Shown: positions 34,904 to 44,107, counted from the first letter of the stretch. The stretch: 64,000 nt of DNA from Nocardioides zhouii (GCF_004137345.1 NZ_SDWV01000005.1:1-64000), one strand, 5' to 3'. Numbers and translations are program-made. The notes: generated from the sequence alone by a model not told the origin.

Positions 34904-35146
34904 ATGCCCAGCAAGTCCGTCGTCGTCGGCTCCGCCGTCGGCCTGCACGCCCGCCCCGCAGCGATCATCGCCGAGAAGGCCGGTGAGCTCGGCTCCGACG
35001 TCACCATCAACGGCGTCGACGCCAGCTCGTCGCTGATGATCATGACCCTCGGTGCCGGCAACGGCGACACGGTGGAGGTGGCCGGCGACGACCAGGCCGC
35101 CGTCGACACCATCGCCGCGCTCGTCGAGCAGGACCTCGACGCCTGA
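34904..35146 (+). CDS. ptsH: Phosphocarrier protein HPr
   Basis: An 80-residue HPr. The active-site His is in VGLHARPAA (His about 14) and the regulatory Ser region reads A-S-S-S-L-M-I-M near 41. It shuttles phosphate from enzyme I to FruA and MtlF. TCGAAGGAG lies upstream of the ATG. It is the last gene of the fru operon and is followed by a long bidirectional terminator. Because only one HPr is visible, the fru operon may set PTS capacity for mannitol too. Confidence 0.95.
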   Translation: MPSKSVVVGSAVGLHARPAAIIAEKAGELGSDVTINGVDASSSLMIMTLGAGNGDTVEVAGDDQAAVDTIAALVEQDLDA

Positions 35147-35168
35147 GCGCCCAGGTCCCGAGTCCGCC

Positions 35169-35230
35169 GCGTGGGCGGTGGGTGAGGGGGAATCCGAGCT
35201 GCCCGGATCCCCTTCACTCACCGCCCACGC
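35169..35230. terminator. Long bidirectional hairpin after ptsH
   Basis: A 62-bp inverted repeat with arms of about 27 bp (GCGTGGGCGGTG... against ...CACCGCCCACGC), interrupted only by two mismatches that can pair as G-U and one bulge. It lies between the convergent ptsH and membrane-protein genes, 22 bp after the ptsH stop. Confidence 0.85.
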
Positions 35231-35257
35231 GTGCGTCGTACGGCGAAGGGACCAGGG

Positions 35258-36181
35258 TCACGAACCGCGGAGGTAGCGGACCCGCACCCGCAGCGCCTGC
35301 TCGAGCTCGCCCAGCACCTCGGTGAAGAACTCGCGGCGGTAGTTCTCGTCGGTGACGGCGTACACCGCGAAGTAGAGGCCGCTGAAGGCCGCGAGGAACG
35401 TCGAGACCTGGAGCAGCTCCCGGCTGACCGGGATCTTCCCCGCATAGGTGAGGTCGGTCTCGATCCACGTCTCCAGCACCGTCTCGTCCATCGCCACCAC
35501 GCCGAAGACGATGAAGAACGCGAAGACCGCCAGGGCGAGCAGCAGCACCTGGAAGGCCTGGGTGATGAGCAGCACCAGCACGAGGTTGGTCCGCTGCAGG
35601 CCCACGACGTCGGCGTCGTCACCGAGCTCGTCGCGGCCGACCTCGTCGTCGAGCCGGTCCACCTCCTCGGTGAGCCGGACGACGAGGAAGCCGGCCGCCA
35701 GCGCCGCGAAGAGCAGCACCGCACCCCAGAGGATCCCGCCGTCGAGCGCGGAGGCGATCATCCACACCTCGGTGTTGATGAAGAGGAACGTGACGAAGAG
35801 CAGCAGCATCGGCAGGGCCCGGGTGGCGAGCGGGAACAGCAGGCCCAGGCTGGACAAGGTCTGCCGCATCGCCCACACGCCGATCAGGTGGACTCGCAGC
35901 GCGCGACCGGCATAGACCGCCGCCACGACCAGCAGCACGGTGACTGCCGTGGAGATGCCCGTGGAGACGGCGCCGGACTCCTCGGCCCGGTCGACCAGCC
36001 ACCAGGAGCCGATCCCGCTCGGGACGGCGAGCAGCAGTCCGCATCCGAGGACGAGCAGCAACCGACCGCGAGCCAGGCGTCGCCGCACCTGCTCCCGGAT
36101 CGGGTCGACGAAGTAGGGCAGGCCGTGTGCGAGGAACCAGGCCTCGGCCTCCGCGCGGTTGGTCGGCTCGGGGTGCGTCAC
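35258..36181 (-). CDS. Polytopic membrane protein of unknown function
   Basis: A 307-residue protein with about six transmembrane helices (near 41-60, 75-97, 122-142, 150-170, 200-232 and 255-275) and a charged cytoplasmic loop rich in Asp/Glu/Arg between helices 4 and 5. The N-terminal 30 residues carry an A-W-F-L-A-H-G-L-P-Y-F-V segment that recurs in uncharacterised actinobacterial membrane proteins. The GTG start overlaps the ribF stop (GTGA), so it is coupled to ribF. I do not recognise a function. Confidence 0.7.
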   Translation of the reverse strand: MTHPEPTNRAEAEAWFLAHGLPYFVDPIREQVRRRLARGRLLLVLGCGLLLAVPSGIGSWWLVDRAEESGAVSTGISTAVTVLLVVAAVYAGRALRVHLIGVWAMRQTLSSLGLLFPLATRALPMLLLFVTFLFINTEVWMIASALDGGILWGAVLLFAALAAGFLVVRLTEEVDRLDDEVGRDELGDDADVVGLQRTNLVLVLLITQAFQVLLLALAVFAFFIVFGVVAMDETVLETWIETDLTYAGKIPVSRELLQVSTFLAAFSGLYFAVYAVTDENYRREFFTEVLGELEQALRVRVRYLRGS

Positions 36182-37113
36182 GCCAGGATCTCGCGCGCGC
36201 GGCGTACGTCGTCGTGCATGGTCTCGACCAGGGCCTCGATCCCGTCGAACTTCACCATGCCGCGCAACCGGTCGACGAAGGCCACCTCGACCCGTACGCC
36301 GTAGAGCTCGAGGTCGTCACGGTCGAGGACGTAGGACTCGACGCGGCGCTCGCGCTCGCCGTCGAAGGTCGGGTTGGTGCCCACGGAGATCGCCGCGGGG
36401 TAGCGCTCCCCCGTGTCGAGCCGGGTCAGCCAGCCGGCGTACACGCCGTCGGCGGGAGCGGCGTCCACCGGCGGGATGGGGACGTTGGCCGTCGGGTAAC
36501 CGAGCTCGCGACCGCGCTTGTCGCCCTCGACAACCGTGCCGCGCACGACGAACGCACGGCCGAGGGCCTCGGCCGCGCCCGCGACGTCGCCGGTTGCCAG
36601 GCACTGGCGGACGTACGTCGAGCTCCAGACCTGCGGACCGCCGTCGAGTGCCACGCCCACGGTCTCGAAACCCCGCGTGGCGCCGGCCTCGACGAGGGTG
36701 GCCACCTCACCGGCGGCCTTGGCGCCGAAGCGGAAGTTGGCCCCGACGACCACCGCGTCCGCGTGCAACGCCTTGACGATGATCCGGTCGATGAACTCCT
36801 CGGGCGACCAGCGGGCGATCTCCCAGTCGAAGCCCAGCACCAGGATCGAGTCGACGCCGGCACCCTCGAGCAGCTCGGCACGGGTCTGGATCGAGGTGAG
36901 GGTCGGCGGCGCGTGCTCGGGCCGCAGCACCGCCATCGGGTGGGGGTCGAAGGTCACCGCCACGACCGTCTCGATGCCGAGGCGGTCAGCAGTCTGCCGG
37001 GCCTCCCGGAGGACGTGCGCGTGCCCGAGGTGTACGCCGTCGAAGTTGCCGATGCTGACCACGGTGCGGCCGAGGTCGGCCGGCACGTCGTCGACTCCAC
37101 GCCAGATCTGCAC
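36178..37113 (-). CDS. ribF: Bifunctional riboflavin kinase/FAD synthetase
   Basis: A 311-residue enzyme making FMN and then FAD. The N-terminal adenylyltransferase domain shows G-N-F-D-G-V-H-L-G-H near residue 22 and D-P-H-P near 55. The C-terminal riboflavin kinase domain shows G-Y-P-T-A-N near 205 and the G-V-Y-A-G-W strand. In most actinobacteria ribF lies between truB and rpsO. Here truB is separated by a secreted-protein gene and rpsO by 16 kb of accessory genes. Confidence 0.96.
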   Translation of the reverse strand: MQIWRGVDDVPADLGRTVVSIGNFDGVHLGHAHVLREARQTADRLGIETVVAVTFDPHPMAVLRPEHAPPTLTSIQTRAELLEGAGVDSILVLGFDWEIARWSPEEFIDRIIVKALHADAVVVGANFRFGAKAAGEVATLVEAGATRGFETVGVALDGGPQVWSSTYVRQCLATGDVAGAAEALGRAFVVRGTVVEGDKRGRELGYPTANVPIPPVDAAPADGVYAGWLTRLDTGERYPAAISVGTNPTFDGERERRVESYVLDRDDLELYGVRVEVAFVDRLRGMVKFDGIEALVETMHDDVRRAREILA

Positions 37114-37132
37114 GGAGGCAGCCTAGTGGTGG

Positions 37133-37280
37133 GTGTGCGACGTCCTGTGGTGGTGGGCGTGCTCCGGGTGCGTGCATCGCAAGGCGGAGGAGCGAAGGCG
37201 GGCCGCTAGGCCCGTCGAGGTCCGACAACGCAGCGAGGTGCGTGCCCGGAGTGCGCCCACCGTGCAGCGACGTCGTGCAC
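37133..37280. repeat. Long imperfect inverted-repeat element
   Basis: About 148 bp with outer arms GTGTGCGACGTC / GACGTCGTGCAC and an inner 24-bp arm pair (GGTGGGCGTGCTCCGGG... against ...CCCGGAGTGCGCCCACC). The differing positions fall in TG/CA pairs. The centre holds GGGCC-GCTA-GGCCC. It lies upstream of ribF. No ORF is convincing inside. It may be a dispersed intergenic repeat or a structured RNA. Confidence 0.6.
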
Positions 37281-37288
37281 GCACCACT

Positions 37289-37318
37289 GGCCACGCGGGG
37301 CTCGCGCCCCGCGTGGCC
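37289..37318 (-). terminator. Hairpin after the secreted cupredoxin-like gene
   Basis: GGCCACGCGGGGC, loop TCGC, and the exact complement: 13-bp perfect stem, 17 bp after the stop of the secreted-protein gene on the minus strand. Confidence 0.8.
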
Positions 37319-37335
37319 GGGTCTGCAGTCGTGCG

Positions 37336-38196
37336 CTACTTCAGCGTGATGCCGCGATACATGCCCATGAACGCGTGCGGCATGCCGCCCATGTTCGCGT
37401 CCGGCCAGAAGCACAGCAGGACGTAGTTGCCGCGCGAGAGCCGGTAGTTCATCGCTGCCGTGTGGCCGGGGCCGACCACGTTGCCGTCGAAGGACTCGCC
37501 GAAGTTGACCGGCGGCGGGCCGTTCTGGCCGTTCATCTGGGCCTCGGTCCAGGCGCCGAAGTCCTCGACGGTCTTGCCGGGCTTGAGCTTGATCAGTCCG
37601 ACGAAGTGGTTCTGGCTGCTGAAGTTCTCAAAGGTCAGCGTGCCCTTCCGCGGGATGGACTTCGGGTTCTTCGCCCAGCTCGCGCTCTTGACCGCCCGGA
37701 GGGTCGGGCCGTCCGGCATCGTCGCGCCCGTGTCGGCGCCGGCGACGGTGAAGGCCGTGAACGCCGAGGGCCTGTTGCGTTCGATGTCGGCCGCGTAGTA
37801 GCTGCCGGGCGGCAGGCTGACGGTCAGCTTGCCGACCTTGCCCATCGCGACGTTGACGCCACCCAGGAGGGTCGTGTTGGCCTCGAAGCGCTTGAGCGCG
37901 GGGATCTTGCCCTTCTCGAGGCCGGCGTCGATGTCGGCGATGGCCGCGTCGAGGGTGTAGCCGGTGGCCAGCTGCACGAGCTGGAAGCCGGAGCTCTTGG
38001 CCTCCGTCGTCACTCGGAACTGGTTCACGCCGGGCTGGATCGTCGTCGGCATGACGACGTTGTGGGCCGCGGTGATGCTGACGGCCACCATGCCGCTGCT
38101 GGTGGAGTCGAGGGCGGCGTGCGCCGTCCCTCCGGTGAGCCCGCCGGCCAGCAGGACCAGGCCGCCGGCGAGGGCTGAGATGCGTGGGACGAACAC
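37336..38196 (-). CDS. Secreted cupredoxin-like protein
   Basis: A 286-residue exported protein. A signal peptide (about 1-27, cleavage near T-A-H-A) is followed by two beta-rich halves. The C-terminal half ends with Y-V-L-L-C-F-W-P-D-A, then M-P-H-A-F-M-G-M: a Cys-x11-His-x2-Met spacing like a type 1 copper loop, with a possible fourth ligand in S-Q-N-H-F-V-G. Copper binding is inference. GTG at 38196 was chosen because GAGGAGG lies 6 bases upstream and it begins the signal peptide. It lies between truB and ribF, an unusual place. Confidence 0.65.
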   Translation of the reverse strand: MFVPRISALAGGLVLLAGGLTGGTAHAALDSTSSGMVAVSITAAHNVVMPTTIQPGVNQFRVTTEAKSSGFQLVQLATGYTLDAAIADIDAGLEKGKIPALKRFEANTTLLGGVNVAMGKVGKLTVSLPPGSYYAADIERNRPSAFTAFTVAGADTGATMPDGPTLRAVKSASWAKNPKSIPRKGTLTFENFSSQNHFVGLIKLKPGKTVEDFGAWTEAQMNGQNGPPPVNFGESFDGNVVGPGHTAAMNYRLSRGNYVLLCFWPDANMGGMPHAFMGMYRGITLK

Positions 38197-38310
38197 TGAT
38201 GCCTCCTCGGACCACAGCCGCCGGGTGCGGCCCCCCGGTCCGCACCCCAACATCCTCCTGCGGGTGCGGCGGCGCTACCGAGAAATGTGGGTGGACCAGA
38301 CCGCGTCGTG

Positions 38311-39168
38311 TCAGACGAAGACCGCCACCGGCTTCGCCTTCGCACCGCTCTGCTCGTAGAGGGCGAGGAATTCCCCGTCGGGTGCGAACACCGCGTGCGG
38401 ACCAGCGCCCGGAAGCTCGAGGTCGAGGGGGCGGCCGAACCGCACGTCCGCGGCCTGCTCGTCGGCCAGGTCGATGAACGGGAACGTCGATCGCGCAGCG
38501 TCTGCGATCGGCACCACCGCGAAGTCGTCGGCGAGCTCGTCGAGAGTCCGCGCGACGGACAGGTCGAAGGAGCCGACGGCCGTGCGCCGCAGTGCGCTGA
38601 GGTGGCCGCCCACGCCGAGCGCGGCGCCGAGGTCGCGCGCGATGGCGCGGATGTAGGTGCCCGACGAGCAGCGTACGGAGATCCTGACCTCCGGCAGGTC
38701 GACCTCGTGGACCACCAGCTCGTGGATCGTCACCGGCCGCGCCTTCAGCTCGACCTGCTCACCGGCCCGCACCCGGGCATAGGCACGCTGTCCGTCGACC
38801 TTGATCGCGGACACGGCGGTCGGCACCTGTTCGATGTCGCCGACGAACCGCGCCAGCTCCGTGCGTACGTCGTCCTCGCGCACGCCACCCACGTCGTGGG
38901 TCGAGACGACCTCGCCCTCGGCGTCATCGGTGGTCGTGACGGCACCGAGCCGGATGGTCGCGTCGTAGGCCTTCTCGGTGAGCATCAGGTGGCCCAGCAG
39001 CCGGGTGGCCCGGTCGACACCGAGCACGAGCACGCCGGTGGCCATCGGGTCGAGGGTGCCGGCGTGGCCGACCTTGCGGGTGCCGGCCAGCCGACGTACG
39101 CGGGCGACGACGTCGTGCGACGTCATGCCCGGCGACTTGTCGACGACCACGAGACCGGGGTCGACCAT
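38311..39168 (-). CDS. truB: tRNA pseudouridine-55 synthase
   Basis: A 285-residue TruB, which makes pseudouridine 55 in the T-loop of tRNAs. The catalytic Asp is in HAGTLDPMATG (Asp40), and K-S-P-G-M-T-S-H-D near residue 11 and the R-x-Y/G-T-Y-I-R-A-I-A-R-D-L-G motif near 170 are conserved. A C-terminal PUA-like region is present. Its ATG shares one base with the rbfA stop. It ends the rimP-nusA-ylxR-infB-rbfA-truB operon. Confidence 0.96.
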   Translation of the reverse strand: MVDPGLVVVDKSPGMTSHDVVARVRRLAGTRKVGHAGTLDPMATGVLVLGVDRATRLLGHLMLTEKAYDATIRLGAVTTTDDAEGEVVSTHDVGGVREDDVRTELARFVGDIEQVPTAVSAIKVDGQRAYARVRAGEQVELKARPVTIHELVVHEVDLPEVRISVRCSSGTYIRAIARDLGAALGVGGHLSALRRTAVGSFDLSVARTLDELADDFAVVPIADAARSTFPFIDLADEQAADVRFGRPLDLELPGAGPHAVFAPDGEFLALYEQSGAKAKPVAVFV

Positions 39169-39683
39169 CAGGGGCGGTCGTCCTCGTCGGGCGTCTCGTC
39201 GAGCTCCTCGTCGAAGCCCAGGTCGGACCCGTCGTCGAGCACGTCGGCGGCCTCGTCGTCGTCCTCGATCACGCGGGGCTTCTTGTACGGGTCGGCCTCG
39301 CCGGCGTACGCCTCCACGCGACGTGCGGCGACCTCCTCGTCCAGCTGCCTGGCCCGCTCGAGCACCTCGTCGAGGGCGCGGGCGCTCTCGGGGAGGGCGT
39401 CGGGGATGAAGGTCAGGGTCGGCACGATGCGCATCCCGAGCTGCTTGGCGACCTCGGAGCGGATCACGCCCTTGGCCGACTCGAGCGCTGCCGCCGTGTT
39501 CGCGAGCTCCTCGTCGGCGCCGAGCACCGTGTAGAAGACCGAGGCCTGCTGCGAGTCACCCGTGACCCGGACGTCGGTGATGGTGACGAACCCGAGGCGC
39601 GGGTCCTTGATGCGCCGCTCGAGCATCTCGGCGACGATCACCTGGATCCGGTCGGCGATCTTGCGGACACGGGGGTTGGTCAT
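39168..39683 (-). CDS. rbfA: Ribosome-binding factor A
   Basis: A 171-residue RbfA, a KH-fold factor that matures the 30S subunit at low temperature. Start [20 protein letters not shown] is canonical, and the core ([13 protein letters not shown] near residue 28) is followed by the P-x-L-x-F-x-x-D segment near 94. An acidic tail of about 45 residues (runs of Asp/Glu) is longer than in E. coli. ATG at 39683 was chosen because the upstream in-frame extension runs into the palindromic element. Confidence 0.95.
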   Translation of the reverse strand: MTNPRVRKIADRIQVIVAEMLERRIKDPRLGFVTITDVRVTGDSQQASVFYTVLGADEELANTAAALESAKGVIRSEVAKQLGMRIVPTLTFIPDALPESARALDEVLERARQLDEEVAARRVEAYAGEADPYKKPRVIEDDDEAADVLDDGSDLGFDEELDETPDEDDRP

Positions 39684-39707
39684 GGTGCTCACTCTCTCAG
39701 AACCGGT

Positions 39708-39813
39708 GACCGGGCACTTCGTGCCCGTCACAGACGGTGACCGGGCGCTTCGTTCCCGTCAGTGGGAACGAAGCGCCCGGTCGATGACGCGGACGGGCAC
39801 GAAGTGCCCGGTC
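39708..39813. repeat. Nested triple palindrome between infB and rbfA
   Basis: A central hairpin has 19-bp perfect arms (GACCGGGCGCTTCGTTCCC at 39739-39757, complement at 39764-39782) and a 6-base loop. It is flanked by two 22-bp blocks (39708-39729 and 39792-39813) that are exact reverse complements of each other. Each block is itself a small hairpin (CGGGCAC/GTGCCCG). The whole 106 bp is near-palindromic and fills the gap between the infB stop (39816) and the rbfA start (39683). It resembles a REP/BIME-type intercistronic element. Confidence 0.9.
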
Positions 39814-39815
39814 GA

Positions 39816-42584
39816 TCAGGCCCGCGGGATCTCGCGCATCTCGAACGACTCCACGACATCGCCGATCTTGATGTCCTGGAAGTTGCGGAGCACCAGACCA
39901 CACTCGAAGCCCTCGCGGACCTCGGAGGCGTCGTCCTTCTCGCGGCGGAGCGAGGACAGGTCCAGGTTGTCGGCCACCACGGCGCTGTCGCGCAGGATGC
40001 GCACCTTGGCGTTGCGGCGGATGAGACCGGACGTGACCATGCAGCCCGCAATGTTGCCGGCCTTGGACGAGCGGAAGATCTCGCGGATCTCCGCCTGGCC
40101 GAGGGTCGACTCCTCGTAGATGGGCTTGAGCATGCCCTTGAGCGCTGCCTCGATCTCCTCGATCGCCTGGTAGATGACCGAGTAGTGCCGGATCTCGACA
40201 CCCTCCTTGTCAGCCATCTGGCTCGCCTTGCCCTGCGGGCGGACGTTGAAGCCGATGATGATGGCGTCGGAGGCGGCGGCGAGGTCGACGTTGGTCTCGG
40301 TGATCGCACCGACACCGCGGTCGATGACGCGCAGCGAGACCTCGTCGCCGACATCGATGTTGGCCAGAGCGTCCTCGAGCGCCTCGACCGAACCGGACAC
40401 GTCGCCCTTGAGGATGAGGTTGAGCTCCTGGCTCTCGCCCTTCTCCATGGAGGCCATGAAGTCCTCGAGGCTGCGGCGCACGCGACGCTTGGCCTGCATG
40501 GCCGCGCGCTCGCGCGCCTCCCGCTTCTCGGCGATCTGGCGAGCCATCCGGTCGTCTTCGACGACGATGAAGTTCTGGCCCGCACCCGGCACCGCCGAGA
40601 GACCCAGCACCATCGCGGGACGCGACGGGTCGGCCTCGGTGATCTCCTTGCCGTGCTCGTCGAGCATGGCGCGGACGCGGCCGTGGGCCGGACCGGCCAC
40701 GATCGAGTCGCCGACGCGGAGCGTTCCGCGCTGGACGAGCACCGTGGCGATCGGACCGCGACCGCGGTCGAGGTGCGCCTCGACCACGAGGCCCTGGGCG
40801 TCCTGCGTCGGGTTGGCCCGCAGGTCGAGCGAGGCATCGGCGGTGAGGACGACGGCCTCGAGCAGCTTGTCGAGGTTGAGCCCCGCCTTGGCCGAGACGT
40901 CGACGAACATCGCGTCGCCGCCGTACTCCTCGGGGATCAGGCCGTACTCGGTGAGCTGGCCGCGGACCTTGGTCGAGTCGGCATCCGGCTTGTCGATCTT
41001 GTTGACCGCGACCACGATCGGCACGTTGGCTGCCCGGGCGTGGTTGAGCGCCTCGACCGTCTGCGGCATGACGCCGTCGTCGGCCGCGACGACCAGGATC
41101 GCGATGTCGGTGGCCTGGGCACCACGAGCACGCATGGCGGTGAACGCCTCGTGGCCCGGGGTGTCGATGAGGGTGATGCGACGGTCGGTGCCGTCGACCT
41201 CGGTGTGGACCTGGTAGGCACCGATGTGCTGGGTGATGCCACCGGCCTCCTTGTCCACGACGTTGGCGTCACGGAGCGCGTCGAGCAGCTTGGTCTTTCC
41301 GTGGTCGACGTGACCCATGACGGTGACGACCGGGGGACGGATGACCAGGTCGGACTCGTCGCCCTCATCGGCACCGAACTCGAGGTCGAAGGTCTCGAGC
41401 AGCTCGCGGTCCTCGTCCTCGGGCGAGACGATCACGACGACGTAGTTGAGCTCCTCTGCGAGCAGCTCGAACGTCTCGTCACCGACCGACTGGGTCGAGG
41501 TCACCATCTCGCCGAGCGAGAACAGCATCTGTACGAGAGCTGCCGCGTCGACGTTGATCCGCTCGGCGAAGTCGGTCAGCGAAGCGCCACGCGGGAGACG
41601 TACGGTCTCGCCGTTGCCCTTGCGGACGCGCACGCCACCGATCGTCGGGGCCTCCATGGCCTCGAACTCCATACGACGCGCGCGCTTGGACTTGCGTCCT
41701 CGACGCGACGGGCCGCCAGCGCGCCCGAAGGCACCCTGGGTCTGGCCACGCTGGCCGGGACGACCGCCACCGGGGCGACCGCCACCGGAGGGGCCGAAGC
41801 CGCCGGGACGACCGGGAGCACCACCAGGAGCGCCACCCGGAGCACCGGAGCGACCCGGAGCGCCACCGCGGGCGGGAGCCCCGGGACGGCCGGGACCGCC
41901 GGGGCCGCCACCGGGGCCACCGCGGGCGGGACGGCCACCGGGACCGCCACCGAAGGCGGCCGGGGACTTGGGCATCATCGCCGGGTTGGGGCGCGGCATG
42001 CCGGGACGGGCTTCGCCGCCACCAGCACCCGGCGGGCGCGGCGGACGGGCGTCGTCGCCACCGGTGCGCGGGGCCGGGCGCGAGCCCATGCCCTGGCTCG
42101 GCGCGAACGGGTTGTTGCCGGGACGCGGGGCGCCGGGGCGTGCGGCCGGGCGCGGCGCGGACGGCGCCTTGGCGGCCGGGGCCTCGGGTGCCTCGGGCTC
42201 TGCCGGCGGAGCCTCGGGCTCGGCGACGGGGGCCTTCGGGCCGGGCCGGGGGCCGGGCCGGGCGGCAGGAGCGGACTCCTCCACGACGGCCGGGGCGGGG
42301 GCCTCGGCGGGTGCCTCGGCCTCGACGGCGGCCGGCTTGGGGCCGGGCTTCGGGGCGGACTTCTTGGCGGCGGGCGCCTCGGTCGCGCTGTCGGCGGCGG
42401 GAGCGGAGGCCGCAGCGGCCTTCAGCTCGTCGCCGTACTGCTTCTTGAAGCGCATCTCGACGGGGGGCTCGACGGTCGACGATGCCGACTTGACGAACTC
42501 ACCCATCTCCTTGAGCTTCTCGAGAACGAACTTGCTCTCGACTCCGAACTCCTTGGCGAGTTCGTGGACTCGGGTCTTGGCCAC
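39816..42584 (-). CDS. infB: Translation initiation factor IF-2
   Basis: A 922-residue IF-2, the GTPase that brings initiator tRNA to the ribosome. The N-terminal IF2_N helix ([18 protein letters not shown]) is followed by a long Pro/Gly/Ala/Arg-rich linker (about 55-320). The G domain has G1 GHVDHGKT near residue 423, D-T-P-G-H-E near 470 and N-K-I-D near 525, and domains II, III and C-terminal IF2 follow. The start is GTG. A hairpin in the leader sequesters its AAGGAG. The linker DNA is low-complexity but in frame throughout. Confidence 0.97.
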   Translation of the reverse strand: MAKTRVHELAKEFGVESKFVLEKLKEMGEFVKSASSTVEPPVEMRFKKQYGDELKAAAASAPAADSATEAPAAKKSAPKPGPKPAAVEAEAPAEAPAPAVVEESAPAARPGPRPGPKAPVAEPEAPPAEPEAPEAPAAKAPSAPRPAARPGAPRPGNNPFAPSQGMGSRPAPRTGGDDARPPRPPGAGGGEARPGMPRPNPAMMPKSPAAFGGGPGGRPARGGPGGGPGGPGRPGAPARGGAPGRSGAPGGAPGGAPGRPGGFGPSGGGRPGGGRPGQRGQTQGAFGRAGGPSRRGRKSKRARRMEFEAMEAPTIGGVRVRKGNGETVRLPRGASLTDFAERINVDAAALVQMLFSLGEMVTSTQSVGDETFELLAEELNYVVVIVSPEDEDRELLETFDLEFGADEGDESDLVIRPPVVTVMGHVDHGKTKLLDALRDANVVDKEAGGITQHIGAYQVHTEVDGTDRRITLIDTPGHEAFTAMRARGAQATDIAILVVAADDGVMPQTVEALNHARAANVPIVVAVNKIDKPDADSTKVRGQLTEYGLIPEEYGGDAMFVDVSAKAGLNLDKLLEAVVLTADASLDLRANPTQDAQGLVVEAHLDRGRGPIATVLVQRGTLRVGDSIVAGPAHGRVRAMLDEHGKEITEADPSRPAMVLGLSAVPGAGQNFIVVEDDRMARQIAEKREARERAAMQAKRRVRRSLEDFMASMEKGESQELNLILKGDVSGSVEALEDALANIDVGDEVSLRVIDRGVGAITETNVDLAAASDAIIIGFNVRPQGKASQMADKEGVEIRHYSVIYQAIEEIEAALKGMLKPIYEESTLGQAEIREIFRSSKAGNIAGCMVTSGLIRRNAKVRILRDSAVVADNLDLSSLRREKDDASEVREGFECGLVLRNFQDIKIGDVVESFEMREIPRA

Positions 42585-42595
42585 GGTGCGTTACT

Positions 42596-42626
42596 TCTCC
42601 TTGTGATCCGTGACCCCACAAGGAGA
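42596..42626 (-). promoter_or_regulatory. Hairpin masking the infB ribosome binding site
   Basis: On the minus strand TCTCCTTGTG (42626-42617) pairs perfectly with CACAAGGAGA (42605-42596) across an 11-base loop. The second arm is the infB Shine-Dalgarno sequence, 11 bases before the GTG. The 10-bp stem would block initiation unless opened, which suggests translational control of IF-2. Confidence 0.7.
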
Positions 42627-42683
42627 GGGGAAACGGAACAGCTAGTGGGTGAACAGACTCATTGCGAGTTACTCATCGAGTGC

Positions 42684-43049
42684 TCATGAGCTGCGTGCTC
42701 CAGTTTCTGGTCGGTGCTGAGGTGATGTGGACGGGTCGTGCTGGTCCTGCTGGTCGTGCCGGAGGGTGGCGAGGTAGTCGGCCACCGGTGCGTCGGCGAG
42801 CGTCACGCCCGAGCGGAGTGCCCGGGGAAAAGCTCGGCGTCGCACCGCGAGCTCCCAACACTGCGGCGTGGGGTGGAGGTGCGCCCCGCGACCGGGCGCC
42901 CGGTGGGCCGGATCGGGCACCAGGGCCGGTCGGCCCTCGGCGTCCGAGCCTGCGACCACCCGCAGCAGCTCGCTCGCAGCGGCCCTGGCCCGGCAACCCA
43001 CACAGGTCCGGACGGGTCCGGGCGCAGGGGTGTCAGACGTGGTGGCCAC
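42684..43049 (-). CDS. ylxR: YlxR/RnpM-family RNA-binding protein
   Basis: A 121-residue protein of the DUF448/YlxR family. The signature R-T-C-V-G-C-R near residue 14 and the G-R-G-A-H-L-H-P...C-W-E-L-A-x-R-R-R-A-F segment near 53 are clear. In Bacillus the homologue (RnpM) binds and modulates RNase P. The C-terminal tail (D-Q-Q-D-Q-H-D...) is polar and probably disordered. The start is GTG. It keeps the classical place between nusA and infB. Confidence 0.92.
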   Translation of the reverse strand: MATTSDTPAPGPVRTCVGCRARAAASELLRVVAGSDAEGRPALVPDPAHRAPGRGAHLHPTPQCWELAVRRRAFPRALRSGVTLADAPVADYLATLRHDQQDQHDPSTSPQHRPETGARSS

Positions 43050-43129
43050 TGCTCGTCACTCTACTGCGTCGGGCCGGTGCATGACGAACTGGTAGCCGAG
43101 CCACCCACGCGGGCGCGAGCGTCAGCGGG

Positions 43130-44107
43130 TCATTCGGGATCAGGGGCCTCATCGGAGCGGATGTCGATCCGCCACCCGGTGAGCCGCGCCGCGAGCCGGG
43201 CGTTCTGGCCCTCCTTGCCGATGGCGAGGGAGAGCTGGAAGTCGGGTACGACGACGCGGGCCGAGCGCGCGGCCAGGTCGACGATCTCCACCGAGGTCAC
43301 CCGCGCCGGCGACAGGGCGTGGGCGACGAGCTCCGCCGGGTCCTCGGCCCAGTCGACGATGTCGATCTTCTCGCCGTGAAGCTCGCTCATCACGTTGCGG
43401 ACCCGCTGGCCCATCGGGCCGATGCACGCGCCCTTCGCGTTGACGCCGGCGACCTGGGTCCAGACGGCGATCTTGGTGCGGTGTCCGGCCTCGCGGGCGA
43501 TGCCCGCGATCTCCACGGTGCCGTCGGCGATCTCGGGCACCTCGAGCGCGAAGAGCTTCTTCACGAGCGTCGGGTGCGAGCGCGACAGGGTGATCTGGGG
43601 ACCGCGCATGCCCTTGCGCACCGAGGTGACCAGGCACTTGATCCGCTCGCCGTGGACGTACTTCTCCCCCGGCACGCGCTCGCTGACAGGAAGGATCGCC
43701 TCGAGCTTGCCGAGGTCGACCATCACGTCGTCGGGGTTGCGACCCTGCTGGATCACCCCGGAGATGATGTCGCCCTCCTTGCCGGAGAACTCGCCGAAGC
43801 GGATCTCGTCCTCCGCGTCACGCAGCCGCTGGAGCATCACCTGCTTGGCGGTGGTCGCGGCGATCCGGCCGAAGCCCGCGGGAGTGTCGTCGTACTCCGG
43901 CCCGGCCGTGCCCTCCTCGTCGACCTCGCGCGCCCACACCGTCACGTGGCCGCTCTGGCGGTCGAGCTCGACGCGCGCGGGGTGCTGCGACTCGGTGGCC
44001 CGCTGGTAGGCCGTGAGCAGCGCCTGCTCGATGGCCTCGGCCAGGACCTCGAAGGAGATCTCCTTCTCGCGCTCCAGCATCCTCAGGATGCTCAGGTCGA
44101 TGTCCAT
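43130..44107 (-). CDS. nusA: Transcription termination/antitermination factor NusA
   Basis: A 325-residue NusA of the short actinobacterial type: N-terminal RNA-polymerase-binding domain (about 1-125), S1 domain (about 130-200) and two KH domains ([11 protein letters not shown] near 235, and [13 protein letters not shown] near 298). The acidic repeats of E. coli NusA are absent. Its ATG shares one base with the rimP stop. Confidence 0.96.
   Translation of the reverse strand: MDIDLSILRMLEREKEISFEVLAEAIEQALLTAYQRATESQHPARVELDRQSGHVTVWAREVDEEGTAGPEYDDTPAGFGRIAATTAKQVMLQRLRDAEDEIRFGEFSGKEGDIISGVIQQGRNPDDVMVDLGKLEAILPVSERVPGEKYVHGERIKCLVTSVRKGMRGPQITLSRSHPTLVKKLFALEVPEIADGTVEIAGIAREAGHRTKIAVWTQVAGVNAKGACIGPMGQRVRNVMSELHGEKIDIVDWAEDPAELVAHALSPARVTSVEIVDLAARSARVVVPDFQLSLAIGKEGQNARLAARLTGWRIDIRSDEAPDPE

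Noticed and set aside
20545..36181. Prophage or integrative element in the ribF-rpsO gap
   Set aside because: No integrase, transposase, phage structural gene or att-like flanking repeat seen; content is metabolic.
36127..37209. Plus-strand 360-codon open frame over ribF
   Set aside because: Exactly antisense to ribF, low-complexity and without motifs.
37114..37335. tRNA or riboswitch upstream of ribF
   Set aside because: No cloverleaf, T-loop or conserved FMN riboswitch features; the symmetry is a simple long inverted repeat.
41700..42400. Repetitive GC-rich DNA as a mobile or satellite repeat
   Set aside because: It is the Pro/Gly/Ala/Arg linker of IF-2, in frame from start to G domain.
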